Source: Cylindrospermum sp. FACHB-282
Lineage (GTDB): Bacteria; Cyanobacteriota; Cyanobacteriia; Cyanobacteriales; Nostocaceae
Length of the DNA: 64,000 nucleotides
Assembly (NCBI RefSeq): GCF_014697195.1
Contig: NZ_JACJRJ010000009.1
Coordinates: 1 to 64,000, forward strand
Direction of reading: 5' to 3'
In this document: positions 24,297 through 33,127 of the stretch, in pieces
Layout of the letters: the number at the start of each line of letters is the position of its first letter
How positions within the stretch are numbered: position 1 is the first letter of the stretch
Notes under the pieces: model-generated
The model's input: the letters and a program-made list of their open reading frames with translations, nothing else
What the model was told of the DNA's origin: nothing
The model's database searches: none
Position numbers and translations under genes: made by a program

Positions 24297-25559
24297 TTAT
24301 TTTCCCAGGACTACCTTTGATGATTGTTCAACTATTTGGTAGAGTTTATCTTCAAACTTTTGAGTACAAGCCGACCAATCAAAGGCCAATATAGAAGAGC
24401 GAGCCTGCTGAGTCATCTCTGCTTTGAGGTCAGGATTTGCCAAAATCGCAATCACCTTTTGGGCAAAATCTTTCGGGTTGTTGGGTTCAGCGAGGAAGCC
24501 GTTTTTACCAGGGTATACTTGCTCGGCTGTTGAGGGTGCGACAACTGCCACTACAGGAGTGCCAGAAGCCAGCGCTTCGTTGTTGGTGGTGCAGAAATTT
24601 TCTGTAGCGGAGGGGTTAACAAATACGTCTGCGCTAGCGAACCAACCCAAAAGTTCTGTACCGTGGGACTCACCCCAAACTGTAACACCAGAACCAAAGC
24701 TTTGGGCACGCTGACGGATTTCTTCATCCATTGGGCCACTACCAATAATCACCAAATGAACATCAGGAATTTTGGCAGCGATGAATGGATATGCATCCAA
24801 GAGTTGGTTGACATTTTTTTCCGCAGTTATCCGGCCAACAAATAAAATAGTTGGTCGGTGGTCGTTAGGAATAGGGTCATAAGAGATATTTCGGGGGTGA
24901 AATTTTTCGCAATCAATACCTTGATAAGGCAGGTATTCACTGCGTTGAGATTTCAACTTTTTGTATTTTTTGAGTTGTTCTTGAGAAGGAAATAAATTCA
25001 GGTCGTAAGCTTCAGTAGACTGCTTGACTAAAATTGGCAGAATTGGACGAATTAAGCTAAAGATCAGATTTCCTAAATAATATTCGATATAGGCAACAAT
25101 ATCGGTATGGAACATAGATATAATTGGGATGCCTGTTCGCTTTGCGTATTCAGTTCCCACAGGACGACCATAACCTTGCAAAAAGAGTGAGTAGAACCCT
25201 CTCATTTGCGGTGCTTCTTCAACCACAATGATGTCTGGTTGAAATTTTAAGAGTAACTTGGTATCACTCCAATGTCGATAATGCAATGGTTGAGGAAGAG
25301 ATTTGTAAAAAATTAGCGGCTTTGTGGGGAATGCATAGGAGGAGAAGTTGGGAAAAGATTGTAATTCTTCTAGCCCCGCCATGGGACGATTTCCAACGTG
25401 TTTTGGGTACTGGTTGTTGATTTCTGGATGAATCAGAAAAACTTCATGTCCCTGCTGTAGCAACCAGCGAACCCGTTGATGCACTGCAACGGAGACTCCT
25501 GTTAAGAAGGGGGCATACAATCCTGTAAAAAGTGCAATACGAAGAGGTTGCTTTGTCAT
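24297..25559 (-). CDS. hglT: Heterocyst glycolipid glycosyltransferase (GT4)
   Basis: The 420-residue GT-B protein has an N-terminal GLYAPFLTGVSVAVHQ acceptor-side motif and a GT4 donor site with GRITAEKNVNQLLDA and PSATENFCTTNNEALASGTP (the E-x7-E motif). In Anabaena PCC 7120 the homologue in this synteny, HglT (all5341), adds the sugar to the long-chain aglycone of heterocyst glycolipids. The start ATG at 25559 fits the conserved N-terminus. It is a cytoplasmic or membrane-attached enzyme. The call rests on GT4 features and on position beside the HGL synthase genes; a sulfoquinovosyl- or glucosyltransferase for another lipid is the alternative. Confidence 0.85.
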   Translation of the reverse strand: MTKQPLRIALFTGLYAPFLTGVSVAVHQRVRWLLQQGHEVFLIHPEINNQYPKHVGNRPMAGLEELQSFPNFSSYAFPTKPLIFYKSLPQPLHYRHWSDTKLLLKFQPDIIVVEEAPQMRGFYSLFLQGYGRPVGTEYAKRTGIPIISMFHTDIVAYIEYYLGNLIFSLIRPILPILVKQSTEAYDLNLFPSQEQLKKYKKLKSQRSEYLPYQGIDCEKFHPRNISYDPIPNDHRPTILFVGRITAEKNVNQLLDAYPFIAAKIPDVHLVIIGSGPMDEEIRQRAQSFGSGVTVWGESHGTELLGWFASADVFVNPSATENFCTTNNEALASGTPVVAVVAPSTAEQVYPGKNGFLAEPNNPKDFAQKVIAILANPDLKAEMTQQARSSILAFDWSACTQKFEDKLYQIVEQSSKVVLGK

Positions 25560-25805
25560 AAATTAAAATGGATTTTTGAGCAAAAGTTGGTAATGAGAAA
25601 ACAATTACTATTAGGACTATTTCGTTATAGAAATAACCCGCCCTGAACTCAAGGTCAGGGCTAATAACTAAAGTCCGTTAAAACGGACTAGAAAATATTT
25701 ATTTTTTTCCTCTTTAGAGGAATGAGTGCTATTAGACTCAGAATTGATTTTGATAGGGCAGGGTGAGGCAATTCATGGCGGTTTTTGAGAATAAAATAGC
25801 CTGGC

Positions 25806-25850
25806 GTTACCCATTACCCATTACCTATTACCCATTACCCATTACCTATT
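25806..25850. repeat. Short tandem heptamers (CCCATTA/CCTATTA)
   Basis: About six degenerate 7-bp units of the ATTACCC/ATTACCT type lie in tandem and run into the stop codon of the GT2 gene. This is an STRR-type repeat, common in heterocystous cyanobacteria. Confidence 0.85.
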
Positions 25851-27111
25851 AGAGAGAAGCTTTTGGATCAATTGGTTGATCTAACCAATGATAAGGGCGG
25901 TATTCAACTAAGCGAATATTCCAAGGGCCTTGGACTCGATAGGTGAGTCCGCGCCATTTGACTGTTGACATCCAGAGGGAGGATAGCATTGCTATGCCAT
26001 AAACCCACTGTGTTAAAGGGATGACAATCAACATTTTCAGGGCTGCGGCAGGTGTCCATTTAGCGATCGCCTGACCTTGAAAGTGCATTACTCGCTGTAC
26101 TCCTTGTTCCAAGACCAGCATCAGCAAGAGTAATCCTAGAATATAGATGCCATAGCAACTAAATAAGAGAGATGCAGCATACCAATTTCCCTCTAACAAT
26201 GACTGGAGAATTAACACAATCACTAGAGTTGGAAATAAAATGCTGGAAATAGCATCACTCACTAAAGCCAACCAACGGGGGTGATACAGTCGAGAGCAAA
26301 GTAATAAACGCTTGAGATTATCTAGTAAATCTAGTAAATCGCTTTCTTCCCGATTTACCATTAATAAGGAAGGCACAAACTTCACCTGTAACTTATGTTT
26401 TTTTAGGAGATTGTGCATCATCAAATCATCGTTTAAGGCTTGTCCCCACTTTTCTAGGAGTTCTGTTTGGTGAAACACTTCTGTTTTTACCGCTAAAGTT
26501 CCACCCCAAGGAATCTGAAAGAGGAACATTTGCACCACGGTAGAGACATTGCCGGCATATCGCACCAAAGAACCCCAATAATTACCTGTGGGTGAATACC
26601 AACGGTTACCTGTTGTGGCTCCCACTTTCGCATCTGCCAGAGGTTGGACTAATTCCCGCAGCCAATTGGGATGAACTATTGTATCAGCATCAACAAAGGC
26701 TACTACCTTGTAAGAATCGTCTAAATCTGAGACAGCTTGGACTAAAGAACTGCATTTGAGGCTACAATTGTGGCGTACTATCCGCAAATGAGTAATTTGG
26801 ACATTGGTGGCGCCTAATTCGGCGATCGCCTCAGTAGTAATTTTTCCCGCGGGATCTTCCTGACTATCGAGGATCACCTTTAAATCATATTGTGGGTAAT
26901 TCTGTTTCAATAGCGATCGCAAACAATTGGGTAGATATGGATCAGCACCCCGTAGACAGATAATCACCGCTGTTTTAGGTAACTGTTCATCTGGTAATAA
27001 GCTTTTCTGGTGCGAACGCAGATACCATACAAAGACCAGCGTTAAAACCACCTGAATCACCAGCCAACCTAGCAAAGACTTAGACAGAAATATCATTAAA
27101 TCTTGCATCAA
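25849..27111 (-). CDS. GT2 membrane glycosyltransferase (ceramide-glucosyltransferase-like)
   Basis: The 420-residue protein has an N-terminal membrane helix (residues 8-28), a GT-A domain with FVDADTIVHPNW (DxD) and ALNDDLMMHNLL, and LYHPRW as the Q/RxxRW-like end. Several C-terminal helices follow. This is the layout of ceramide glucosyltransferase and HpnI-type enzymes that glycosylate lipids at the membrane. It stands between hglT and hgdA, so a role in envelope glycolipids is likely but unproven. An STRR repeat touches its stop codon. Confidence 0.82.
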   Translation of the reverse strand: MMQDLMIFLSKSLLGWLVIQVVLTLVFVWYLRSHQKSLLPDEQLPKTAVIICLRGADPYLPNCLRSLLKQNYPQYDLKVILDSQEDPAGKITTEAIAELGATNVQITHLRIVRHNCSLKCSSLVQAVSDLDDSYKVVAFVDADTIVHPNWLRELVQPLADAKVGATTGNRWYSPTGNYWGSLVRYAGNVSTVVQMFLFQIPWGGTLAVKTEVFHQTELLEKWGQALNDDLMMHNLLKKHKLQVKFVPSLLMVNREESDLLDLLDNLKRLLLCSRLYHPRWLALVSDAISSILFPTLVIVLILQSLLEGNWYAASLLFSCYGIYILGLLLLMLVLEQGVQRVMHFQGQAIAKWTPAAALKMLIVIPLTQWVYGIAMLSSLWMSTVKWRGLTYRVQGPWNIRLVEYRPYHWLDQPIDPKASL

Positions 27112-27292
27112 ATCTCAAGTCTCCGGCAAAATATCGGTTTGTTTAGGGGACTGGGAACGGGGATCTCACGGATGTAGGTTTTTTACAACAACACCAGAAA
27201 TCAAACCTGAAGGATTTGGGTAAAGGAAGAGAGAATTATTAAATTCATCTCTTCCTCATTTCCTCCCCTTAGCAATTAGCAATTACCCCATC

Positions 27293-27760
27293 TTATTGAT
27301 CAAGAGAATATTTCATCAAAATATTGATGGTTGTATTTTGTTTCAGGGGAAAGCTGACTTTGCTAAACTTAGGCGTACCAGTTTGTATTGATACAGTAGG
27401 ATTTTTAGACATCCCAAAACCTTCTGTAGGAATACCAAAAAAATCTTTGTTGAGTTTGCGATCGCCATTCTGATCGTCAACTGCTGCAACAGCATAAGTA
27501 CCAGGTTTCAAGCCAGAAAATACTTTCGTAACAGTAGTTCCTGTAATCTTAGTGCAGCCGCTTTGGACTTCACCTGTCTTACTCATCGGAAATCCTTTCT
27601 CCGAAGCGTAAACTCTCAAACAAATTTCACCCTTTTGGTGAGTTATGCCATTTACTACCACAGTCAGTTTTGCAGTTGGTTCAGCATAAGCTGCATTAGC
27701 ACAACTCATACCCAACATAGTAGCGAGCAATACATGGCGCCAGCGAGTTAAATTTAACAT
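27293..27760 (-). CDS. Secreted DUF2141 protein
   Basis: The 155-residue protein has a signal peptide ending near CANAAYA (residue 26). One beta-sandwich domain follows with KGEICLRVYASEKGFP, GLKPGTYAVAAVDDQNGDRK and FFGIPTEGFGMSKNP, the DUF2141 pattern. It is predicted to be periplasmic. The function of the family is unknown. It sits among glycolipid genes on the same strand, but with gaps of 181 and 370 bases, so co-transcription is uncertain. The region 27761-28130 upstream shows no gene. Confidence 0.82.
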   Translation of the reverse strand: MLNLTRWRHVLLATMLGMSCANAAYAEPTAKLTVVVNGITHQKGEICLRVYASEKGFPMSKTGEVQSGCTKITGTTVTKVFSGLKPGTYAVAAVDDQNGDRKLNKDFFGIPTEGFGMSKNPTVSIQTGTPKFSKVSFPLKQNTTINILMKYSLDQ

Positions 27761-28130
27761 AACTTGGTAATCTCCTACAGGTAAATTTGCTATTTTTTTG
27801 ACACTAAGAAAAGCTGTTTTAAGAAATTGTCATTTCCCCTATTCACCTAACTTAGCACTAAAGGCAAAGACTAATTTATCCATGCATCAATAAAATCAAA
27901 AAGACCTAAATCACTTCCTTCCAAAATTCAGCACAAGCTATAACTTTTAATTTAGAGCAGAATTCATTTACTATCCCCTGATAATTCCTTAACAACGGAA
28001 TTATTTAGCTATGGATTAGCTATAATTGAGATTGGGTATACTTAATGTTAAAAGTCCATCTTTAAGTATGACCTCTTTAACTCATATAGCATTTTCCATA
28101 GCTAGACCTTTTATGCAACAGCGGGTTTTA

Positions 28131-29135
28131 TCACTTGATTAATTTCTGAAGATCGGTTTTTTGCACCCATTGATGTGTGCGCCGCATTCCCTCTTCTAAA
28201 TTAATAGTTGGTTTGTAATTTAATAGGCTTTTTGCCCTGTCAATAGAATAAGCGTAAGGACGAGTCATAAAATCTACAGACTCTGGTAGAATATCAGCCT
28301 TTTGCCGAAACAGTTTTTGTCCCTGATGACGCAGTTTGAGAAATAATTTCATTTCATCTTTAGGTAGAGACATAGGAGCAGGTAAACCTTCCATTGCTGC
28401 TAACTGGATAAAATAATCTTTCCAGGAAGTCTCTTGTCCATCGGTGATATTGAAAACTTCTCCATAGGTTTGTTTTTCTATAGCTAGGAACATAGCATCA
28501 ATCAGATTGTCTATATACACATGATTCATCACTCCCTTACCATCATTAGCATAGGCAAATAATTTTTGACGCATCATCAGAATTGGTCTGACTATCCAGG
28601 GAATACTTCCAGGTCCATAAACATCTCCAGCACGCATAATAATTATGCCAAAATCTGGCGGTGCATTAAGTTTTAAGAGCTCAGTTTCCGCTTCAATTTT
28701 CGTTTGACAGTAGGGATTATTTTCCCCAGAAAGTGGGCCAGATTCCGTAACTTCATTAGGATAGTTAAAGCCGTAGACCATGGCGCTAGAGAGATGTATA
28801 AAGCTTTTAACGCCAGCTTGTTTAGCAGCTTTTGCTATGTTGAGAGTACCGCCAACATTGACTTCACGAAAATGCTTGATGTCCCCAGCTTCTTGAGTAA
28901 CTTGAGTTGTGTGTAAAACGATGTCTACTCCCTGACAAGCCTTTTGGGCAATAGCAGCATCGGTAATACTTCCAACAATTACCTCAACACCTAAATTTTG
29001 CGCTTTTTTATCTTGGTCTGGAGAACTTTGTAATCCCCGTACTTTTATGCCCTGTGCTCTAGCTAACTCGGCTGCGCGCAAACCTATAAATTCGTCAGTT
29101 CCGGTAATTAGGAGGGTTTTAGTGGTGAAATTCAT
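28131..29135 (-). CDS. hgdA: NAD-dependent epimerase/dehydratase, HgdA-type
   Basis: The 334-residue extended SDR has an N-terminal Rossmann fold and a YCQTK motif (Tyr-xxx-Lys) with SSAMVYG before it. In Anabaena the equivalent gene next to hgdC/hgdB, hgdA (all5345), encodes a UDP-galactose 4-epimerase needed for correct heterocyst glycolipids. One oddity is the nucleotide loop, ITGTDEFIG, where the middle Gly of TGxxGxxG is replaced by Glu. That may weaken or alter cofactor binding or be normal in this subgroup. The gene lies 136 bases downstream of hgdC, separated by a dispersed repeat. Confidence 0.78.
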   Translation of the reverse strand: MNFTTKTLLITGTDEFIGLRAAELARAQGIKVRGLQSSPDQDKKAQNLGVEVIVGSITDAAIAQKACQGVDIVLHTTQVTQEAGDIKHFREVNVGGTLNIAKAAKQAGVKSFIHLSSAMVYGFNYPNEVTESGPLSGENNPYCQTKIEAETELLKLNAPPDFGIIIMRAGDVYGPGSIPWIVRPILMMRQKLFAYANDGKGVMNHVYIDNLIDAMFLAIEKQTYGEVFNITDGQETSWKDYFIQLAAMEGLPAPMSLPKDEMKLFLKLRHQGQKLFRQKADILPESVDFMTRPYAYSIDRAKSLLNYKPTINLEEGMRRTHQWVQKTDLQKLIK

Positions 29136-29201
29136 AGGGTGTAAATAATTGGTAATGTTGATTTTAACGACTGACTCTTGTCAGGTTAGGTTTGAGGGTT
29201 T

Positions 29202-29253
29202 GTAGTAAGCACTTTAGTGCTTAGAAAAATCAGGACTAAAGTCCTTACTACGA
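29202..29253. repeat. Dispersed palindromic repeat (GTAGTAAG...CTTACTAC)
   Basis: GTAGTAAGCACTTTAGTGCTT and GGACTAAAGTCCTTACTAC form two nested palindromes between hgdC and hgdA. The same family occurs at 16210, 48752 and 61953. Confidence 0.75.
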
Positions 29254-29271
29254 ACTTGTTTTGATAGACTA

Positions 29272-30453
29272 CTAGAAGATGTCAGCCGGGTCGGCAGAGC
29301 GGAGTTTGTTGATAGCAAGTGCCCCAGAAGTTATACACATTAATACCGTTGACACTAAAACCAATACTGCATTATTGACAGTCATCATAATTGGTAGTTT
29401 AGTAGATTTCATAGCAAAGTCATATAAACCTATAGAAGCAATAAAACCTGGGATATAGCTAGAAAAAGCTAAAATTAAAGCTTGTTGTAAAACTACAGTT
29501 AATAAATATTTGTTTGGATAACCTATGGCTTTTAAAGTTGCATAAGCGATGAATTGTGTAGCTATGTTACTGTAGAGAATTTGATAAACAATCACTACAC
29601 CAACAATAGAAGCCATTGTTAACATTAGATTGAGGATAAAACCGATAGGAGTTCTGACAGACCAATATTTTTTCTCAAAGTTAATAAAACCTTGGCGAGT
29701 AAAAATTTGGACATCATTAGGTAAAATTGTTTGTAAATTTTTCAACACCTTAACTGGATCAGCATCAGGTTTGAGGGTGATTAAACCCACATCTATCATT
29801 TCTGCTGGACGGGTATTATTGGGGTTGATTCTCAGGAAAGTTGAGTCACTAACAATTAAATTGCCATCTACGCCAAAGGAAGGGCCCAAACTGAATAAAC
29901 CACCAATTCTGACTCTGTAGCCAATTAAGGAATTGAAGGGGAATATTTCAATTGTCTGGTCGGTTTTTTCGGCGTTAAATTTTTCAGCGATGGGGCCAAA
30001 CTCTGGGCGAGAATCCCGGTCAAAAAGCATCACATCTGGGATTTTGAGTTTGTCTAAATTTTGCTCAATTTCTGGAATATTGAGGACAGATTCTCCTGGA
30101 TCGAAGCCAATCACATATATAGAATATTTTTCACCAGTAGCGGGATTTTTTAACTTGGCAAATTGTAAATACATTGGGCTAACTGACTCTACACCATCAA
30201 AGCCCAAAACTTGGTATAAACGAGTCCGCGAAAAACTTTGATTGGAGGTCAAAGATTTATATTGCGAACTGACTAAAAATAAATCGCCGCGCAGGTTTTG
30301 ATGCATTGCGGTAGCACTAGAATAAAGCGCATCTCGGAAACCAAGTTGAACAAACATTAATAGGATAATGAAAGCAATCCCGGCTATAGCTACGACAAAT
30401 CGAATCTTTTGTTGGGCTAGCTGTAGCCATGCCAAAGGAATCTTGAAATTCAT
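29272..30453 (-). CDS. hgdC: DevC-type ABC exporter permease HgdC
   Basis: The 393-residue protein has an N-terminal helix (FVVAIAGIAFIILLMFVQLGF), a large periplasmic domain and three C-terminal helices, the MacB/DevC topology. I start at the ATG at 30451-30453 (MNFKIPLAWLQLAQQKIRF, the conserved DevC N-terminus) rather than at an upstream TTG at 30489. In Anabaena HgdC (all5346) and HgdB (all5347) are needed for proper glycolipid layer formation. It follows hgdB by 59 bases. The matching ATPase gene (DevA type) is absent here. Confidence 0.88.
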   Translation of the reverse strand: MNFKIPLAWLQLAQQKIRFVVAIAGIAFIILLMFVQLGFRDALYSSATAMHQNLRGDLFLVSSQYKSLTSNQSFSRTRLYQVLGFDGVESVSPMYLQFAKLKNPATGEKYSIYVIGFDPGESVLNIPEIEQNLDKLKIPDVMLFDRDSRPEFGPIAEKFNAEKTDQTIEIFPFNSLIGYRVRIGGLFSLGPSFGVDGNLIVSDSTFLRINPNNTRPAEMIDVGLITLKPDADPVKVLKNLQTILPNDVQIFTRQGFINFEKKYWSVRTPIGFILNLMLTMASIVGVVIVYQILYSNIATQFIAYATLKAIGYPNKYLLTVVLQQALILAFSSYIPGFIASIGLYDFAMKSTKLPIMMTVNNAVLVLVSTVLMCITSGALAINKLRSADPADIF

Positions 30454-30512
30454 AATTCCAGTAAAAAGAAGATATAGTTTTGGGAGCAATTGCAGATTTT
30501 ATTGGGTGGTGG

Positions 30513-31715
30513 TTAGATTTGGATGGCGACATCCACTTGTAAGTTAGTTAAACGAGCCACCTTTTTACTATCTGCGGGATTATCGATGCTGATTTTTACC
30601 TCAACTATTCTGCGGTCTGTGTCTGATCCGGGATTAATACTGAAGATGCTTTGTTTGTCAATTTGCCAACCAATTTCGTTGACAGTGCCATGTAATTTTC
30701 CCGAAAATGCGGCGCTAGTAATAGAAACTTTTTGTCCTGGACGCACTTTTGCAATATCGGTTTGATACACTTCTGCAACTACATACATTTGAGATATTTT
30801 ACCGACTTCCGCAAAGCCAGAAGTAGAAATTACTTCTCCAGCTTTGGAGTGAATTTTCAAAATTTTGCCATTTAAGGGAGATTGGATGTAAGTTAAATCC
30901 AGGTCTGCTTTTGCTTGTTTGATGGCAGTCGTCGCACTCTTAACCTCGGTTTGTGCTGCTGCAACATCTACAGTACGCACCTCGCTAACACTATTGAGTC
31001 TGGCTTTAGCTTCTTTTAGCTGTTGTTGGAGAGTGTCTTGTGTTCGGCTGAGATTGGCTTTAGCTTCTGTCAGCTGCTGTTGTGTTGTCTTGAGTTGTAA
31101 AGCTTTAGTATCTGCGGTGGAAGCGGAAATTGCACCTTCTTTGTTTAGCTGCTGATAGCGATCATTCTCGGTTTGAGCATTGTCTACCTCAGCTTGAATG
31201 CGGTTGATTGTCGCTGCTTGAGATGCAATGTCTCCTTTTAATTGAGATTCTAAACGAGCGATCGCTGCTTTTTGAGCATTGATGTCTCCGTTTTTAGCCC
31301 CAGCTTTTACCTGGGCTAATTTGGCTTTAGCAACTTGCAGTTTGTCTAAAGACTGTTCCAAAGCAGCTTTAGCGCGAGCATAATCTTCCAGATAAGCCAA
31401 TACTTGCCCTTGGTTTACCTCATCTCCTTCTTTCACCAACAGTTTTTCTACTCGGACACCGTTGATGGAATTGGGAGCAGACAAATAAGTAACTTTACCT
31501 TCTGGCTGCAAGCGTCCTAAAGCTGTTACAGCTACTTTAGCTGAATTCACCTTTGGGGGATCTACTGGAGGGGGTTGAACAGTGGTTCTCACCCCAAATT
31601 GCGAAAAACCGTAGAAAGCTACTAACCCAGTAGTTAAAGCGATAGAAGCTGCCAAAATCATTTTCCACTGACCAGTGGCTTTTTTGAGTAACTGGCTTGC
31701 TTTGTTTACTGCCAT
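30513..31715 (-). CDS. hgdB: DevB-type membrane fusion protein HgdB
   Basis: The 400-residue protein has one N-terminal helix (MILAASIALTTGLVAFYGF), a proline-rich linker, and lipoyl halves (VRVEKLLVKEGDEVNQGQ; SPLNGKILKIHSKAGEVIS). They flank a long Ala/Gln/Lys coiled-coil hairpin, and a beta-barrel end follows. It would link HgdC in the inner membrane to a TolC-type outer-membrane channel (HgdD in Anabaena). It is the first gene of the minus-strand hgdB-hgdC unit, and its promoter lies in the large gap shared with hglE. Confidence 0.88.
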   Translation of the reverse strand: MAVNKASQLLKKATGQWKMILAASIALTTGLVAFYGFSQFGVRTTVQPPPVDPPKVNSAKVAVTALGRLQPEGKVTYLSAPNSINGVRVEKLLVKEGDEVNQGQVLAYLEDYARAKAALEQSLDKLQVAKAKLAQVKAGAKNGDINAQKAAIARLESQLKGDIASQAATINRIQAEVDNAQTENDRYQQLNKEGAISASTADTKALQLKTTQQQLTEAKANLSRTQDTLQQQLKEAKARLNSVSEVRTVDVAAAQTEVKSATTAIKQAKADLDLTYIQSPLNGKILKIHSKAGEVISTSGFAEVGKISQMYVVAEVYQTDIAKVRPGQKVSITSAAFSGKLHGTVNEIGWQIDKQSIFSINPGSDTDRRIVEVKISIDNPADSKKVARLTNLQVDVAIQI

Positions 31716-33127
31716 ATTTTCATTCCCATTATGCTCTACCAGGGGATAGCCAAAAGGGCTATATCAGTTGATTTCAATAGACTTATCCGCTAATTCACCA
31801 ATAGAGGCTCTATCCTCTATAACTTCATGTTTGGCGAGGGGATAGTTTTCATTAGTTTGAAATTAATTGTTGTCCGCCTTTACCGCCAACACGGATTATT
31901 AGATAAGCGGCTAAATTATCTCTGGCGTTACTATCAATTATCCTAAGTTTTATCGTTAATGAGCATTGAATGATGTAGCGTAAAATACGGTAGTGCCAGT
32001 TAGAAAAACTCAATCTCAATTTGGAAGGAAGCGTTAATTTAAATGAGCAAAAAAGCTGGCTCAAACTCGTTTTTTATTCTCGCAAAAATCTGGGCTTTTG
32101 TCAAATAATTTAATTAGCATTAGTTGACAAAGTTGAACATAATATCTATTAGAGGGAGATTAGGTACTGAGTTATTTTGAATTAAGAATCCTGATGGGTT
32201 ATTAATGATCAACCAACTTTAGTATTATTAACAGACTGCTATTATGCTAGCTGTGTACCATAAGACATTATCTTCATTCTCTAAGATTGTTCTTCATGCT
32301 CTCCGGATTGATTGCTCGCTATTGCTCCATCAAGATAAAATTTTTTACGGGGAAAAAGTTATGAATTATACTAGTTATTTGGTGTTTTGTGGAAAACTTT
32401 TTTAGAAAATAACTTTAAATGAACTTTTTAACTGCTTTAAGATATGCTAGTGTTTTGATTAATTCAATGTTTTAAATCAGTAAGGTAATTAGTTGATTGA
32501 TTGAGAGTAAAAAGGGAAGAAATACTAAAACTTAGCTGCATTATCATCACTCTAAGAAGGTTTAAGTATTTTTTCATATTTCCGGAATTTGGATTAAAAG
32601 TAGTGTTGGTTCTGTAACGAATTTGGCAACTTTTACTGGTCTTATACCCTAAAATATATTATCCCGGATGTTGAAACTAGACATGGTATTGATCAAGCTA
32701 CAGAACATTGAAGCTAAACAATCAAACTGGTTTGGGCAAAAAATGCGTTTCTGTCCTCATAACTACTTCTAAGTTTCAATTTTTCCAGTCGGAGATAATT
32801 GACCAAAAATTGAATTCCCTGAATTAGTTACCAATTTCCACAATGTAATCGACCTGTTGTCACAATATCAAGAGTCGTTAATTGTATAGAATTTTTTCAC
32901 GATCGCAGCATACCAAAATTTCCTCACAGTCCCAAAAGCATCAATTATTTGGGCTAAGTGAGGTAAGAATGTGTCCTGTGGTATTGGTTTGGAGCAAAGC
33001 ATTTGGCCTGGCGATCGCACATAGGATAGCTAGCTGCTTGTAAGAAGAGGTAAATCCTCATTATTCGTAAGCAACAGAAATTACTGTAGCTACACAATCC
33101 ACAGTACTCAAGATTAGTCTATGTCCT
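31716..33127. other. 1.4-kb gene-free divergent region between hgdB and hglE
   Basis: No convincing reading frame is found; the longest, at 31852-32064 on the minus strand, lacks a ribosome site and homologous features. The sequence is AT-rich with scattered HIP1 sites and small hairpins near 31798-31820. It must hold the promoters of both glycolipid units, which are expected to be developmentally controlled. I found no clear NtcA box (GTA-N8-TAC). Confidence 0.5.

Noticed and set aside
31852-32064. 70-codon minus-strand frame in the hgdB-hglE gap
   Set aside because: It has no Shine-Dalgarno and no recognisable features; the length is expected by chance in AT-rich sequence.
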